A DNA stretch of 47,403 bases from Desulfobacterales bacterium (GTDB lineage: Bacteria > Desulfobacterota > Desulfobacteria > Desulfobacterales > JAHDSC01): contig JAHDSC010000060.1 in the NCBI GenBank assembly GCA_018432925.1, forward strand, positions 1-47,403, written 5' to 3'. Position 1 is the stretch's first letter. Every line of letters starts with the position of its first letter. The translations under genes and the position numbers were made by a program. Of the stretch, positions 24,917-34,215 are shown piece by piece. Under the pieces are notes generated by a model. The model was not told where the DNA came from. It searched no databases and saw only the letters and a program-made list of their open reading frames with translations.

Positions 24917-25939
24917 ATGATCATGTTTCGTGAAAATCTTGATAAAATTGTCCGGAAGATCAACCTGAGCGAAGCGGAAATGTCTCAAATGTTGAACGAA
25001 ATTTTTTCGGGTAAAATTACCGACGCTCAGATCGGCGCCTTTATGGCGGCCCTTTCCACGAAGGGAGAGACATTCGAAGAGCTGGCGGGAGCGGCCCGGG
25101 CGATGCGCCGCCGCGCAATCCGGATTCAAGTTTCCTCCCCGATCATCGTGGACACTTGCGGAACCGGGGGAGACAAAACGCAAACCTTTAACATTTCAAC
25201 CACCACGGCCTTTGTTGTTGCCGGCTGCGGCGTAACCGTCGCCAAACACGGCAATCGCTCGGTTTCCAGCAAATGCGGCAGCGCCGATCTTCTGGAAGCC
25301 ATAGGAGTGAAACTGGACACGGTCCCGGAAATCGTAGAGGAAGCGGTTCGGGAAATCGGCATCGGCTTTCTTTTTGCACCGCTTTATCACGGGGCCATGC
25401 GTTACGCCGCCAAGGCAAGAAAGGAAGTCGGGATTCGAAGTATTTTCAACATGCTGGGACCGCTCACGAATCCGGCCGGCGCCAATTGCCAGCTCCTTGG
25501 GGTGTACGCCCCCGAACTGACGGAAATGTTCGCGCAGGCCCTGCGGCTTTTGGGAACCCGCAGGGCGTTTGTGGTTCATGGACACGATGGGTTGGACGAA
25601 ATAACCGTTTGTGCTCCGACGCGCATTTCAGAGCTCACGGACGGTCTCATTCACACCTTTGATATTCATCCGGAACAGTTTTTCGGGAAAAAGGCCCATC
25701 CGGAAGACCTTTCCGGAGGCGATCCGGAAACCAACGCGGCAATCACCCGAAGCATTCTCAACGGGGAAAAAGGTCCAAAGCGGGATGTGGTTTTATTGAA
25801 TACCTCCGCGGCTCTGGTCGCCGCCGGCAAGGCGGAAAATTTGAAAGACGGCATCCGGCTGGCCGAGGCTTCCATTGATGAAGGGGCGGCTGCAGCCAAA
25901 CTGGATGCCCTGGTACGATTTACGAAGGAAAACGGATGA
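24917..25939 (+). CDS. trpD: Anthranilate phosphoribosyltransferase
   Basis: TrpD joins anthranilate and PRPP. The 340-aa protein has the all-helical N-terminal domain and then the PRPP/Mg loop TCGTGGDKTQTFN with KHGNRSVSSKCGSADLLE (anthranilate and PRPP contacts), all conserved. FLFAPLYHGAMRYAA and MLGPLTNPA are further family motifs. AGGAG is five bases upstream of ATG 24917 (a second ATG six bases on is possible). A 107-base gap precedes it, the longest inside the operon, without a visible terminator. Confidence 0.95.
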   Translation: MIMFRENLDKIVRKINLSEAEMSQMLNEIFSGKITDAQIGAFMAALSTKGETFEELAGAARAMRRRAIRIQVSSPIIVDTCGTGGDKTQTFNISTTTAFVVAGCGVTVAKHGNRSVSSKCGSADLLEAIGVKLDTVPEIVEEAVREIGIGFLFAPLYHGAMRYAAKARKEVGIRSIFNMLGPLTNPAGANCQLLGVYAPELTEMFAQALRLLGTRRAFVVHGHDGLDEITVCAPTRISELTDGLIHTFDIHPEQFFGKKAHPEDLSGGDPETNAAITRSILNGEKGPKRDVVLLNTSAALVAAGKAENLKDGIRLAEASIDEGAAAAKLDALVRFTKENG

Positions 25940-26009
25940 TGGAAGGACGCCCTTCAGGGATCCTTCCGATCGGCAATCCGATTCCTTGACGGGTGAGGAT
26001 CGAAAGATA

Positions 26010-26804
26010 ATGGAAACCGATATTCTAAAGAAAATCGTTCGGTGTAAAAAAGAAGAGATTGCAGCCGCCAAAAGGCGTCTTCCGCAAAACCGAATTCGGG
26101 AACAAGCCGCCGGCTTCCGGGAAAAACGGCCGTTTTTGAATAGACTTCAGCAACCGGGCCCATCCGGCGTGAACATCATTGCCGAAATCAAACGGGCTTC
26201 CCCTTCAAAGGGGCTGATCCGAGCCGATCTGGACGCAGCCCGCTATGCGGTGGAATACGAAAAGGGAGGAGCGGCCTCCCTGTCCGTTCTGACGGACCGG
26301 ATGCATTTCCAGGGAAGCGCGGAAGATCTGAAAAAAGCTCGGGCAGCGGTATCCATACCGGTGCTTCGGAAGGATTTTTTAATTTCTTCCTACCAGATCT
26401 ACGAATCTTCGGTCCTTGGAGCGGACGCGGTTCTTCTGATCGTTAAAATTCTGTCCCGTGAACAACTTCGTGACTATCTGGATCTAAGTCATGAACTGGG
26501 GATGGATGCCCTGGTCGAAATTCATTCAAAAAAAGAACTGGAAGAAGCCGCACGGGCGGGAGCCCGGCTGATCGGCATCAACAACCGGAACCTGTCTTCT
26601 TTTGAAACCGATATCGAAACCGCCGTTCATTTGGCGGCGTTTCTCGAAGCTCATCAGGTCGCCGTGGCTGAAAGCGGAATTCGAGATCGCGCAGACATCG
26701 AGCGAACAAAAAATTCAGGAATCCGGAATTTTCTTATCGGCGAAAGCCTCGTTCGGGCGGAAAACCCCACGGAGTTTCTGAGATCCCTTATGGGCGGAGC
26801 CTGA
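26010..26804 (+). CDS. trpC: Indole-3-glycerol-phosphate synthase
   Basis: A 264-aa TIM-barrel enzyme closing the indole ring from CdRP. EIKRASPSKGLIR near residues 64-76 holds the catalytic Lys and phosphate contacts. LSVLTDRMHFQGS, VLRKDFLISSYQI (catalytic Lys) and GINNRNLSSFETD follow, ending with AESGIRDR and FLIGESLVR for the phosphate site. I set the start at ATG 26010 (METDILKKIV), since GAGGA is ten bases upstream and the family starts there. The frame is open further back to 25875, but that part overlaps trpD and has no ribosome site. Confidence 0.95.
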   Translation: METDILKKIVRCKKEEIAAAKRRLPQNRIREQAAGFREKRPFLNRLQQPGPSGVNIIAEIKRASPSKGLIRADLDAARYAVEYEKGGAASLSVLTDRMHFQGSAEDLKKARAAVSIPVLRKDFLISSYQIYESSVLGADAVLLIVKILSREQLRDYLDLSHELGMDALVEIHSKKELEEAARAGARLIGINNRNLSSFETDIETAVHLAAFLEAHQVAVAESGIRDRADIERTKNSGIRNFLIGESLVRAENPTEFLRSLMGGA

Positions 26805-26853
26805 AATAAAATGCCACTGGAAGTGCCGATCCTGATTTTGAGAAGATGAGCCA

Positions 26854-27540
26854 ATGGAAAACAGACAACCGATAACCCGTAAAAACAATTTCCCTCAGAT
26901 CAAGGTTTGCGGTTTTACAAACGTTGAGGAAATGATAACCTGTGCATCGCTCGGAGCCGATGCGGTCGGCTTTGTTTTTTATCCGAAAAGCCCCAGAAAC
27001 GTCACGGAGGACCAGGCAAGGGAAATGGCTCTCGCCGTCCCTCCCGATGTAACCCCGGTGGGAGTGTTCGTTAACGAAACCTTTTCCGCGATCATGCGCA
27101 AGGTGGAACGCTGCTTCCTCAGAGCCGTTCAGCTGCACGGCCGGGAGTCTCCCGGTCTTGTGAGCCGGCTTCAAAAGGAAAAGCTTCCGGTCATTAAAGC
27201 CCTGTTCAGTGAAGGGAGCCCGTCTTTTAAAGATGTTTCAAATTATGCGGCATCGGCGTACCTGGTTGAATGCGGAAAAGGATTGCTTCCCGGCGGCAAT
27301 GCATTGATTTGGGATTGGAAAGAGGCAAAACGTCTTGGCGATGCTTATCCCCGCATCCTTGCCGGCGGCCTGACGCCGGAGAACGTCTATGATGCGGTTA
27401 CAGCCGGTGAACCGGATGCGGTGGATGTCTGTTCCGGTGTGGAAAGCGCCCCCGGTCGAAAAAACCTGGAAAAAGTGAAGGCTTTCATCGATGCGGTTTC
27501 CCGTTGCGATCTCAGGAAAAATTTAAGGAGGATTTTTTAA
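26854..27540 (+). CDS. trpF: Phosphoribosylanthranilate isomerase
   Basis: TrpF isomerises PRA to CdRP by Amadori rearrangement. The 228-aa TIM barrel begins its core with IKVCGFTN (the catalytic Cys in KxCG) and [17 protein letters not shown], contains VGVFVNE and AVQLHG, and ends with [10 protein letters not shown] and [12 protein letters not shown] (catalytic Asp and phosphate site). It stands between trpC and trpB as an independent gene. Its TAA shares one base with the trpB ATG, and AAGGAGGA for trpB is inside its last codons. Confidence 0.94.
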   Translation: MENRQPITRKNNFPQIKVCGFTNVEEMITCASLGADAVGFVFYPKSPRNVTEDQAREMALAVPPDVTPVGVFVNETFSAIMRKVERCFLRAVQLHGRESPGLVSRLQKEKLPVIKALFSEGSPSFKDVSNYAASAYLVECGKGLLPGGNALIWDWKEAKRLGDAYPRILAGGLTPENVYDAVTAGEPDAVDVCSGVESAPGRKNLEKVKAFIDAVSRCDLRKNLRRIF

Positions 27541-28736
27541 TGAACCCATTTAAAATCGGATCCCGCCCGGATGAAAAAGGCCACTTCGGCCTTTACGGGG
27601 GACGATACGTTGCCGAAACCCTCATGCCGGCTTTATTGGAGTTGGAAGAGGCATATTACCGGATCGGACCGGATCCGACTTTTCAAAACGAGTTGAATGA
27701 ACTCCTTCATCATTACGCCGGGCGACCGACTCCGCTATTTCACGCAAAACGGCTGAGCCTCCGGCTCGACGGTGCATCCATTTTTCTGAAACGCGAGGAC
27801 CTCGCGCACACCGGGGCCCATAAAATCAACAATACCCTGGGACAAGCCCTTTTGGCGCAATGGATGGGCAAAAAAAAACTGATCGCGGAAACCGGCGCGG
27901 GACAGCATGGAGTCGCCACCGCGACGGTTGCCGCGCTCTTCGGCATGGAATGCCGTATCTTCATGGGAACCGAAGACATCCGCAGACAGGCAGCCAACGT
28001 GCTGCGAATGAAGCTGTTGGGAGCCGAAGTGATTCCCGTTGCCTCGGGAACCGGCACCTTGAAAGATGCCATGAACGAAGCCATGCGCTTCTGGGTGGGA
28101 GCGATCCGGGATACGTTTTATGTGATCGGCTCGGTTGCCGGACCTCACCCCTATCCGGTGATGGTGAGAGATTTTCAGACGGTGATCGGAAAAGAAGCGC
28201 GAGAGCAGATTCGAAAGCAAACCGGTCGGCTTCCGGACCTTCTGATCGCATGTGTCGGGGGCGGCAGCAACGCAATGGGACTGTTTCACGCGTTTATTGA
28301 TGACCCGGTATCGATGGTGGGGGTTGAAGCGGCCGGGAAAGGGATTAAAACCGGAAAGCATGCCGCGACCCTGGGGGCCGGATCGGTGGGAGTTCTGCAT
28401 GGTTCCAAATCATACGTTCTGCAGGATGAAAACGGACAAATCCTGGAGGCGCACTCGATTTCGGCCGGACTGGATTATCCCGGAGTCGGACCGGAGCATT
28501 CGTTGTTAAAGGATCGGAAGAGAGTTCGTTACGTCGCGGTCGATGATGCCCGGGCGCTGGAAGCATTTCAAACGCTGTGCACGCTGGAAGGAATTATTCC
28601 CGCACTGGAAAGTTCGCATGCAGTCGCATGGGCGATGGTGGAAGCACGACGAAGACCCAAAAACGAGCAAATCCTGGTGAATCTTTCGGGAAGGGGAGAT
28701 AAAGATCTGGGGATCGTTACCTCTCACTTACGCTGA
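27540..28736 (+). CDS. trpB: Tryptophan synthase beta chain
   Basis: The 398-aa PLP enzyme joins indole and serine. Motifs: [17 protein letters not shown] near the start, [13 protein letters not shown] with the Schiff-base Lys near residue 89, [14 protein letters not shown], and the PLP-phosphate loop [10 protein letters not shown]. It ends with [10 protein letters not shown]. The length and motifs mark the TrpB1 type that complexes with TrpA. ATG 27540 overlaps the trpF stop by one base and has AAGGAGG eight bases upstream; an open frame upstream to 27504 is not used. Confidence 0.96.
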   Translation: MNPFKIGSRPDEKGHFGLYGGRYVAETLMPALLELEEAYYRIGPDPTFQNELNELLHHYAGRPTPLFHAKRLSLRLDGASIFLKREDLAHTGAHKINNTLGQALLAQWMGKKKLIAETGAGQHGVATATVAALFGMECRIFMGTEDIRRQAANVLRMKLLGAEVIPVASGTGTLKDAMNEAMRFWVGAIRDTFYVIGSVAGPHPYPVMVRDFQTVIGKEAREQIRKQTGRLPDLLIACVGGGSNAMGLFHAFIDDPVSMVGVEAAGKGIKTGKHAATLGAGSVGVLHGSKSYVLQDENGQILEAHSISAGLDYPGVGPEHSLLKDRKRVRYVAVDDARALEAFQTLCTLEGIIPALESSHAVAWAMVEARRRPKNEQILVNLSGRGDKDLGIVTSHLR

Positions 28737-28774
28737 TAGAAAGTGTCGTTTTCAAATATGGAGTGGAAAGAATC

Positions 28775-29578
28775 ATGAATCGTATCGATAAAGCTTTTGA
28801 AGACCTGAAAAGCAGAGGAGAAAAGGCGCTGGTCGGTTTTGTAACCGCCGGGGACCCGAACATTTCCGCATCGGTGGAAATTGTTACCGCAATGGTTGAA
28901 TCCGGGCTGGACATTCTGGAACTGGGGGTCCCTTTTTCCGACCCGACAGCCGATGGACCGGTCATCCAGCGCTCATCCGCCAGAGCGCTTAAAAACGGGG
29001 TAAACCTGAAGACGGTGCTCGATATGACACGGACCCTCCGGAAAATCGCCCGGATCCCGATTATCCTCTTCAGTTATTACAACCCCATCCTTGCATACGA
29101 TTCCGGGACTTTTTATGCGGATGCGCTGGCTGCCGGCGCCGATGGAGTGCTGGTGGTCGATCTTCCACCGGAAGAATCGATTGAAATGACCGCCCGATGG
29201 CCGGGCGACGCACTGTCCCTGATCCGCCTGATTGCTCCGACGACGCCTCCGGAGCGAATGTCGCGGGTGGCATCCTCCGCCTCCGGTTTTTTATATCTGG
29301 TTTCCAGAACCGGCGTAACCGGCACCGGCGGGCTGGATACGGATGACATCCGAAAACAGACGGAATCTCTTCGCGCCGTCACCCGCCTCCCCATTTGTGG
29401 CGGCTTCGGAATTTCCACGGCTGATGATGTCGCCGCCATCTCTTCTTTTGCCGACGGGGTCGTCATAGGGAGCGCCTTTGAAGATCTGATCGAGAAAAAT
29501 TCGGATAATCCCCGTCTGCCGGCGATCATCGCGGAAAAGGTAAAAACGTTCAAGGAACCGACGAAACAACGCCCGTAA
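28775..29578 (+). CDS. trpA: Tryptophan synthase alpha chain
   Basis: TrpA cleaves indole-3-glycerol phosphate and channels indole to TrpB. The 267-aa TIM barrel shows the catalytic Glu in LDILELGVPFSDPTADGPVIQ (near residues 44-63), the second catalytic Asp in GADGVLVVDLP, LIAPTTPPER and the phosphate loops GFGIS and GVVIGSAF. ATG 28775 is chosen, with GGAG about eleven bases upstream, over the GTG at 28763. It is the last gene of the operon; a strong hairpin lies 40 bases downstream. Confidence 0.95.
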   Translation: MNRIDKAFEDLKSRGEKALVGFVTAGDPNISASVEIVTAMVESGLDILELGVPFSDPTADGPVIQRSSARALKNGVNLKTVLDMTRTLRKIARIPIILFSYYNPILAYDSGTFYADALAAGADGVLVVDLPPEESIEMTARWPGDALSLIRLIAPTTPPERMSRVASSASGFLYLVSRTGVTGTGGLDTDDIRKQTESLRAVTRLPICGGFGISTADDVAAISSFADGVVIGSAFEDLIEKNSDNPRLPAIIAEKVKTFKEPTKQRP

Positions 29579-29618
29579 TCATACGTCTTTCAAGAATAAC
29601 GCCACTTGCGATCAATAT

Positions 29619-29651
29619 CCATCCCCCTTCCGCGATACCGAAGGGGGATGG
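29619..29651 (+). terminator. Hairpin at the end of the trp operon
   Basis: A perfect 12-base-pair stem (29619-29630 with 29640-29651) with a nine-base loop lies 40 bases after trpA. There is no U-run, so it may act in Rho-independent ending poorly, or as a 3'-protecting hairpin. Confidence 0.6.
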
Positions 29652-29866
29652 AAACCCGCCATCCGGCGACCCCGAACAGACAGAAAGCGTTCTCCTTCGG
29701 TTCGATTTATGGTACAGTTCGCGGTTGACGCGACAACACGGAAAGATCTAACATAAAAAAAACCGATCTTCGGATTTCAATAACCGGAAAAAAATGAACA
29801 TCCTGCCTCCCTTTGGACGAACGTACGACCGGAAGACAGGAATTTTTCGGAAAGGCCTTTTCCGTC

Positions 29867-31120
29867 ATGGTCCATTTTTCGGCAAATCCGGATACGCACG
29901 AGCACCCCGGGCGCCGGTCGAATGAAACCGGGCAAATCCTGAGGGTCGCCGTTTATGCATTCCTCATCAATATCGGGCTCGCCGCCGTCAAAACCCTGAT
30001 CGCGGTTGTTTCCGGAAGCCTTGCAATTACCGCCGGCGCAATCGATTCCGCCACGGACGCCGTTTCCTCTCTGGTCGTGATCGGGGGTCTGAAGTTATCC
30101 ATCCGAAAAAGCGAATCGTTTCCCTATGGACTGTACAAGATTGAAAATGTTATTTCGGTCATCATAGCAATCTTTATTTTTTTTGCCGGATTCGAAATCG
30201 TTCGAGAGGCATTTTCCGCAACGGATCAGCCGCCGTCGATCACCCTGGGTTTCCTGGGATGGCTGTCCGTCGGCGTGCTCATTACTTTTCTGTTCGGCCG
30301 GTACGCGATAAAGGTCGGCAGGCGCACCGAATCGCCGACACTGGTTGCCGAAGGTCGTCATCGGCAGGTGGATGTCGTATCCTCGCTGGTCGTTTTGCTG
30401 TCGGTTCTGCTGAACTATTTCAACATAACCATCGAAGTTTTCGGCATCCCCATCGATCATCTGGCCGCGGGGATAGTGGTGATTTTTATTGCCCGCGCCG
30501 GGTGGGAACTTCTCTCGGACGGAATGCGGGTGCTGCTCGATGCCTCCATTGACCCGGGGACACTTGCCACGGTAAGAAAGATCATCGAATCCGAGCCGAT
30601 GGTAACCGAAATCAGGTGGTTGACGGGCCGAAACGCCGGCCGTTTCTGTTTTTTGGAAACCGATGTCGTAATGAGAACCGGGGATCTGGAAAAAGCCGAT
30701 CAAATCAGCCGGCATATTGAAAGCGAAATCCGCAAACAGGTTCCTCATATCGAACGCGTGGTGATTCACTACAAACCACGACCCCGCGAGTACATGAACA
30801 TCGCGCTGCCGCTTGCGGACACCACGGGAAAGGTCAGCGAACACTTCGGAGAAGCACCTTATTTTTCAATCACGCGATTGCGTGTGGCCGATGGCGGAAT
30901 CGAACGACAGGAAGTGGTTGCCAATCCTCACGCGCAGCTTCCCAAGGCCAAAGGGATACGGGTGGCCGAATGGCTGGTCCGGCAGAAAGTGGATGTGGTG
31001 GGGGTGAAAGAAGATCTGAGAAACAAGGGGCCCGCTTACGTCTTCGCGGACGCCGGAGTCGAAGTACATGTTATAAAAAACGATCGACTGAGCGAAGCCA
31101 TTGACTCTCTGCCGAAGTGA
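29867..31120 (+). CDS. Cation diffusion facilitator fused to a NifX/NafY-like domain
   Basis: The 417-aa protein has a CDF transporter part (residues about 22-305) with six hydrophobic helices and both metal-site pairs, DSATD (60-64) in helix 2 and HRQVD (165-169) in helix 5, followed by the usual cytoplasmic CDF domain. CDF proteins export Zn, Fe, Mn or other divalent ions by proton exchange. From about 309 a second domain begins (MNIALPLADTTGKVSEHFGEAPYFSI) typical of the dinitrogenase FeMo-cofactor/NifX family, ending with VDVVGVKEDLRNKGPAYVFADAGVEV. The fusion suggests metal or cluster sensing by the tail. I chose ATG 29867 since GAAAGG stands upstream; a TTG at 29813 has no ribosome site. 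Confidence 0.8.
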   Translation: MVHFSANPDTHEHPGRRSNETGQILRVAVYAFLINIGLAAVKTLIAVVSGSLAITAGAIDSATDAVSSLVVIGGLKLSIRKSESFPYGLYKIENVISVIIAIFIFFAGFEIVREAFSATDQPPSITLGFLGWLSVGVLITFLFGRYAIKVGRRTESPTLVAEGRHRQVDVVSSLVVLLSVLLNYFNITIEVFGIPIDHLAAGIVVIFIARAGWELLSDGMRVLLDASIDPGTLATVRKIIESEPMVTEIRWLTGRNAGRFCFLETDVVMRTGDLEKADQISRHIESEIRKQVPHIERVVIHYKPRPREYMNIALPLADTTGKVSEHFGEAPYFSITRLRVADGGIERQEVVANPHAQLPKAKGIRVAEWLVRQKVDVVGVKEDLRNKGPAYVFADAGVEVHVIKNDRLSEAIDSLPK

Positions 31121-31166
31121 ATGTATGTTCGTCCAAATTAATTTCCATAATCATGAGTCGTGAACG

Positions 31167-32093
31167 ATGAACAAAAAACAACATCCGGATCTGTGCGTGG
31201 ATATCGGAAAAATACGACTGAAAAATCCCGTTATGACCGCTTCCGGCACATTCGGTTACGCAAGCGAGTATGCGCAGCTTGTGGATTTAAACCGGATCGG
31301 CGCGATTATCGTAAAGGGGTTGTCGCTGGTTCCCGCTCCCGGAAATCCGCCTCCGAGAACCGTTGAAACGCCCTGCGGAATGCTGAATGCGATCGGTCTT
31401 GAAAACGTGGGACTGGAAGCGTTTATAACGGAAAAGCTCCCCTTCCTGAAAACCCTTTCGCCTCCGACCCTTGTAAATATCTATGGCCAAAGCACGGATG
31501 AATACGCGGAATTGGCATCGCGCCTGAATGATGTCGAGGGAATCGCCGGGATGGAGGTAAATATTTCCTGTCCCAATGTCAAGAAGGGAGGGATTGCGTT
31601 CGGAGCCGATCCGAAATCGGCTTATCATCTGGTAAACGCCGTCAGGAGCCGGACCTCGCTTCCGATGATCGTCAAACTTTCGCCCAATGTGACCGATGTC
31701 ACCGCCATCGCCCGGAACGTCGAGGAAGCAGGCGCCGATGCCCTGTCCCTGATCAATACCATCACCGGCATGGCGATCGACATCGATACCCGTCGTCCGA
31801 AACTTGCCAACATCACGGGAGGACTTTCGGGGCCGGCCATTAAACCGATCGCGCTGCGCATGGTATGGCAGACGGTTCAATGCGTGAAAATTCCGGTAAT
31901 CGGCGTTGGGGGGATCATGAACGCAAAAGACGCCCTGGAGTTCTTGATTGCCGGTGCGACGGCAGTCCAGGTGGGTACCGCCAATTTTGTAAACCCCCGT
32001 GCGACGACGGATATTATCGAAGGAATCGAGGCATTTCTGGTGGAAAACAAAATATCCCGCCTGGCCGACCTGATAGGGACTCTGGAATGGTAA
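31167..32093 (+). CDS. pyrD: Dihydroorotate dehydrogenase B, catalytic subunit
   Basis: The 308-aa FMN TIM-barrel enzyme oxidises dihydroorotate to orotate in pyrimidine synthesis. The class-1B catalytic cysteine is Cys135 in NISCPN (132-137). LKNPVMTASGTFG, ETPCGMLNAIGLEN, KLSPNVTD and GVGGI are standard motifs. The class-1A serine-based and class-2 membrane types differ at these points. Class 1B normally pairs with the FAD/2Fe-2S subunit PyrK, which is not adjacent here. Ribosome-site match before ATG 31167 is poor. It follows the CDF gene by 46 bases. Confidence 0.93.
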   Translation: MNKKQHPDLCVDIGKIRLKNPVMTASGTFGYASEYAQLVDLNRIGAIIVKGLSLVPAPGNPPPRTVETPCGMLNAIGLENVGLEAFITEKLPFLKTLSPPTLVNIYGQSTDEYAELASRLNDVEGIAGMEVNISCPNVKKGGIAFGADPKSAYHLVNAVRSRTSLPMIVKLSPNVTDVTAIARNVEEAGADALSLINTITGMAIDIDTRRPKLANITGGLSGPAIKPIALRMVWQTVQCVKIPVIGVGGIMNAKDALEFLIAGATAVQVGTANFVNPRATTDIIEGIEAFLVENKISRLADLIGTLEW

Positions 32094-32332
32094 ACCCTGA
32101 CAGCCTTGGAACCCCTTTCATCCGACCCGCGGCCGGTTTGAACTCCATTCGTTAGTTTCGCGTCCCTGATTTCCGCGGCTTTGCCGGTTGAACCGGCGTC
32201 GAAAAACATTTTTGGGGCGCATGACACCGGAGCCGTTCATCCACACCCGCCGGAAAACGCCCCGGTCAGGCAGATGGCCGTTATTGTATAAATCCGAAAA
32301 AAACCGGATTCGATCCGAAGGGATCCGCCGAT

Positions 32333-32364
32333 AAAAAAGATTCCCCGCCGCAGGCGGCGGGGAA
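32333..32364 (-). terminator. Intrinsic terminator of the ilv-leu operon
   Basis: A perfect ten-base-pair GC-rich stem (32341-32350 with 32355-32364) with a four-base loop is followed on the minus strand by six U (complement of 32333-32338). It lies 17 bases after the leuA stop. Confidence 0.92.
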
Positions 32365-32381
32365 TGGGTTCGGTGTTGCGT

Positions 32382-33920
32382 TTAAAGCGATTGCGCCGAC
32401 TGGGTCGGATGCGCTTTCAAGTATTCCAGCCGGTTCAGTCCGTTTATATAGGCCTTGGCGCTGGCCGTAATGATATCCGGATCAGCCCCTCTGCCCAGCG
32501 CGATCAGGCCGTTTTCCCTCAGGCGGACCGTCACTTCGCCCTGGGCGTCCGTACCGCCGGTAAGCGCACTGATCGAAAAGCGGAGCAAATCCGCGCACGC
32601 GCCGGTAAGCTTTGAAATGGTATTGAAGGTCGCGTCGATAGGCCCGTTGCCGTATCCGGCGTCCCGGACCGGTCTTCCATTAATGGTGAGTTCCACGCTT
32701 GCCATGGGAAGCACGGTTGTTCCGCTGGTCACATGCAGGTACTTCAAAGCGAAGATATCGGAAGTCCGCAGAACCCCTTCGGTAACGATTACTTCCAGGT
32801 CTTCATCCATGACATGTTTTTTCTTGTCCGCGAGCTCCTTGAATTTGGTGAAAACCAAATTCAGCTCTTCTTCGCTGAGTTCATATCCCAGGTCTTTCAG
32901 GTGGGCGCGAAGCGCATGCCTTCCCGAATGTTTCCCAAGGACCAGTTTGTTGGCGCTGAGCCCGATGATTTCCGGTTTCATTATCTCATAGGTCATGGGA
33001 TTGTTCATCACGCCGTGCTGATGAATTCCCGCCTCGTGAGCAAATGCGTTGGCTCCCACGATCGCCTTGTTCGGCTGGACCATGATACCGGTGATCATGC
33101 TCACCTGCCGGCTGACCGGATAAATATGGTCCGTCTTGATACCCGTGGTTACCGGAAGGAAATTGGGCCTCGTGTATACGGCCATTACGACCTCTTCCAG
33201 AGATGTGTTTCCGGCTCGTTCCCCGATCCCGTTGATGGTCACTTCCGCCTGCCGTGCTCCGGCGCAAATCGCCGCGATGGTGTTTGCCGTGGCAAGACCG
33301 AGATCGTTGTGGCAGTGAACGCTGAATATCGCTTTGTGCGCATTCAACGTATGTGTCATGACATATTTTACAAGATCGCCGAATTCCTGTGGAATGGCAT
33401 ATCCGACCGTATCCGGAAGATTAACGGTGGTAGCCCCTGCTTCAATGGCCGCCTCGAAAATCCTGCACAAAAAATCCCGATCGCTTCGTGAACCGTCTTC
33501 CGCGGAAAACTCCACATTGTCCGTAAAAGACTTGGCGTATCGGACCGCTTCAACAGCGGCATTCATGACCTCTTCCTTTGTCATTTTCAGCTTGTAACGC
33601 ATATGGATATCGGAGGTGGCGATGAAGGTATGGATCCTCGGTTTCGCTGCGTGTCGAACCGCCTCCCATGCCCGTTCGATATCATACTTGACCGCCCGCG
33701 ACAGTGCCGCGACTTCGGAGCGCTCGATCTTTGCGGCGATTTCTGAAACCGCTTCAAAATCACCTTCCGAAGCAGCCGGGAAACCGGCTTCCAGCACATC
33801 GACCCCCAGGCCTTCCAGCTGCATGGCAAGCCGCATCTTTTCGGCCTTATTCATACTGGCCCCGGGTGATTGCTCGCCATCTCTCAAGGTGGTATCGAAA
33901 ATTATGAGTCTTTCTTTCAT
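32382..33920 (-). CDS. leuA: 2-isopropylmalate synthase
   Basis: LeuA condenses 2-ketoisovalerate with acetyl-CoA, the first leucine-specific step. The 512-aa protein is of full length. The N-terminal HMGL-like TIM barrel opens [18 protein letters not shown] (metal-binding Asp) and has the metal-ligand histidines in [16 protein letters not shown] and the motif [17 protein letters not shown]-terminal allosteric domain (about 390-510) closes with [17 protein letters not shown], consistent with leucine feedback. ATG 33920 overlaps the preceding small ORF's TGA (ATGA) and has AAAGGAG upstream. It is the last gene of the operon. Confidence 0.95.
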   Translation of the reverse strand: MKERLIIFDTTLRDGEQSPGASMNKAEKMRLAMQLEGLGVDVLEAGFPAASEGDFEAVSEIAAKIERSEVAALSRAVKYDIERAWEAVRHAAKPRIHTFIATSDIHMRYKLKMTKEEVMNAAVEAVRYAKSFTDNVEFSAEDGSRSDRDFLCRIFEAAIEAGATTVNLPDTVGYAIPQEFGDLVKYVMTHTLNAHKAIFSVHCHNDLGLATANTIAAICAGARQAEVTINGIGERAGNTSLEEVVMAVYTRPNFLPVTTGIKTDHIYPVSRQVSMITGIMVQPNKAIVGANAFAHEAGIHQHGVMNNPMTYEIMKPEIIGLSANKLVLGKHSGRHALRAHLKDLGYELSEEELNLVFTKFKELADKKKHVMDEDLEVIVTEGVLRTSDIFALKYLHVTSGTTVLPMASVELTINGRPVRDAGYGNGPIDATFNTISKLTGACADLLRFSISALTGGTDAQGEVTVRLRENGLIALGRGADPDIITASAKAYINGLNRLEYLKAHPTQSAQSL

Positions 33921-34138
33921 GAATTTGCTCCTTTTAGACGCCGGTCCATTTTAAAATGGACACCGACGTAATCTTTAACCGGTAAGTTAAGGTATCCGTT
34001 TTTCCGGCTTTTCCATCCTTCGATGAAACGCTGGAACCCGTTTTCGAGCAAACTCATGGAAAGCATGGGCCGCAGGGGGGAATGAAAAACAAACCCTGCG
34101 GCATTGATCCTCGCTTTAATATCCGAAATACGCTTCAT
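33917..34138 (-). CDS. Small protein of unknown function between ilvC and leuA
   Basis: A 73-aa basic frame from ATG 34138 to TGA 33917-33919, whose stop overlaps the leuA start as ATGA. AGGA is eight bases before the ATG, after a 78-base gap from ilvC. Recognisable parts are AAGFVFHSPLRPMLSMSLLENGFQRF and a Lys/Arg-rich end. I do not recognise the family. The frame runs open up to 34270 without stop, but the segment before 34138 overlaps ilvC and lacks a ribosome site. Coupling to leuA and the ribosome site are the reasons for treating it as real; it could also be a decayed ORF kept for translational coupling. Confidence 0.5.
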   Translation of the reverse strand: MKRISDIKARINAAGFVFHSPLRPMLSMSLLENGFQRFIEGWKSRKNGYLNLPVKDYVGVHFKMDRRLKGANS

Positions 34139-34215
34139 TGCTTTTTTCCTGTAATCTCCGGTGAGATCATGAAGCTGAAAAATCTTGTTTTTATGAATGA
34201 GAAATTTCCATCCGG

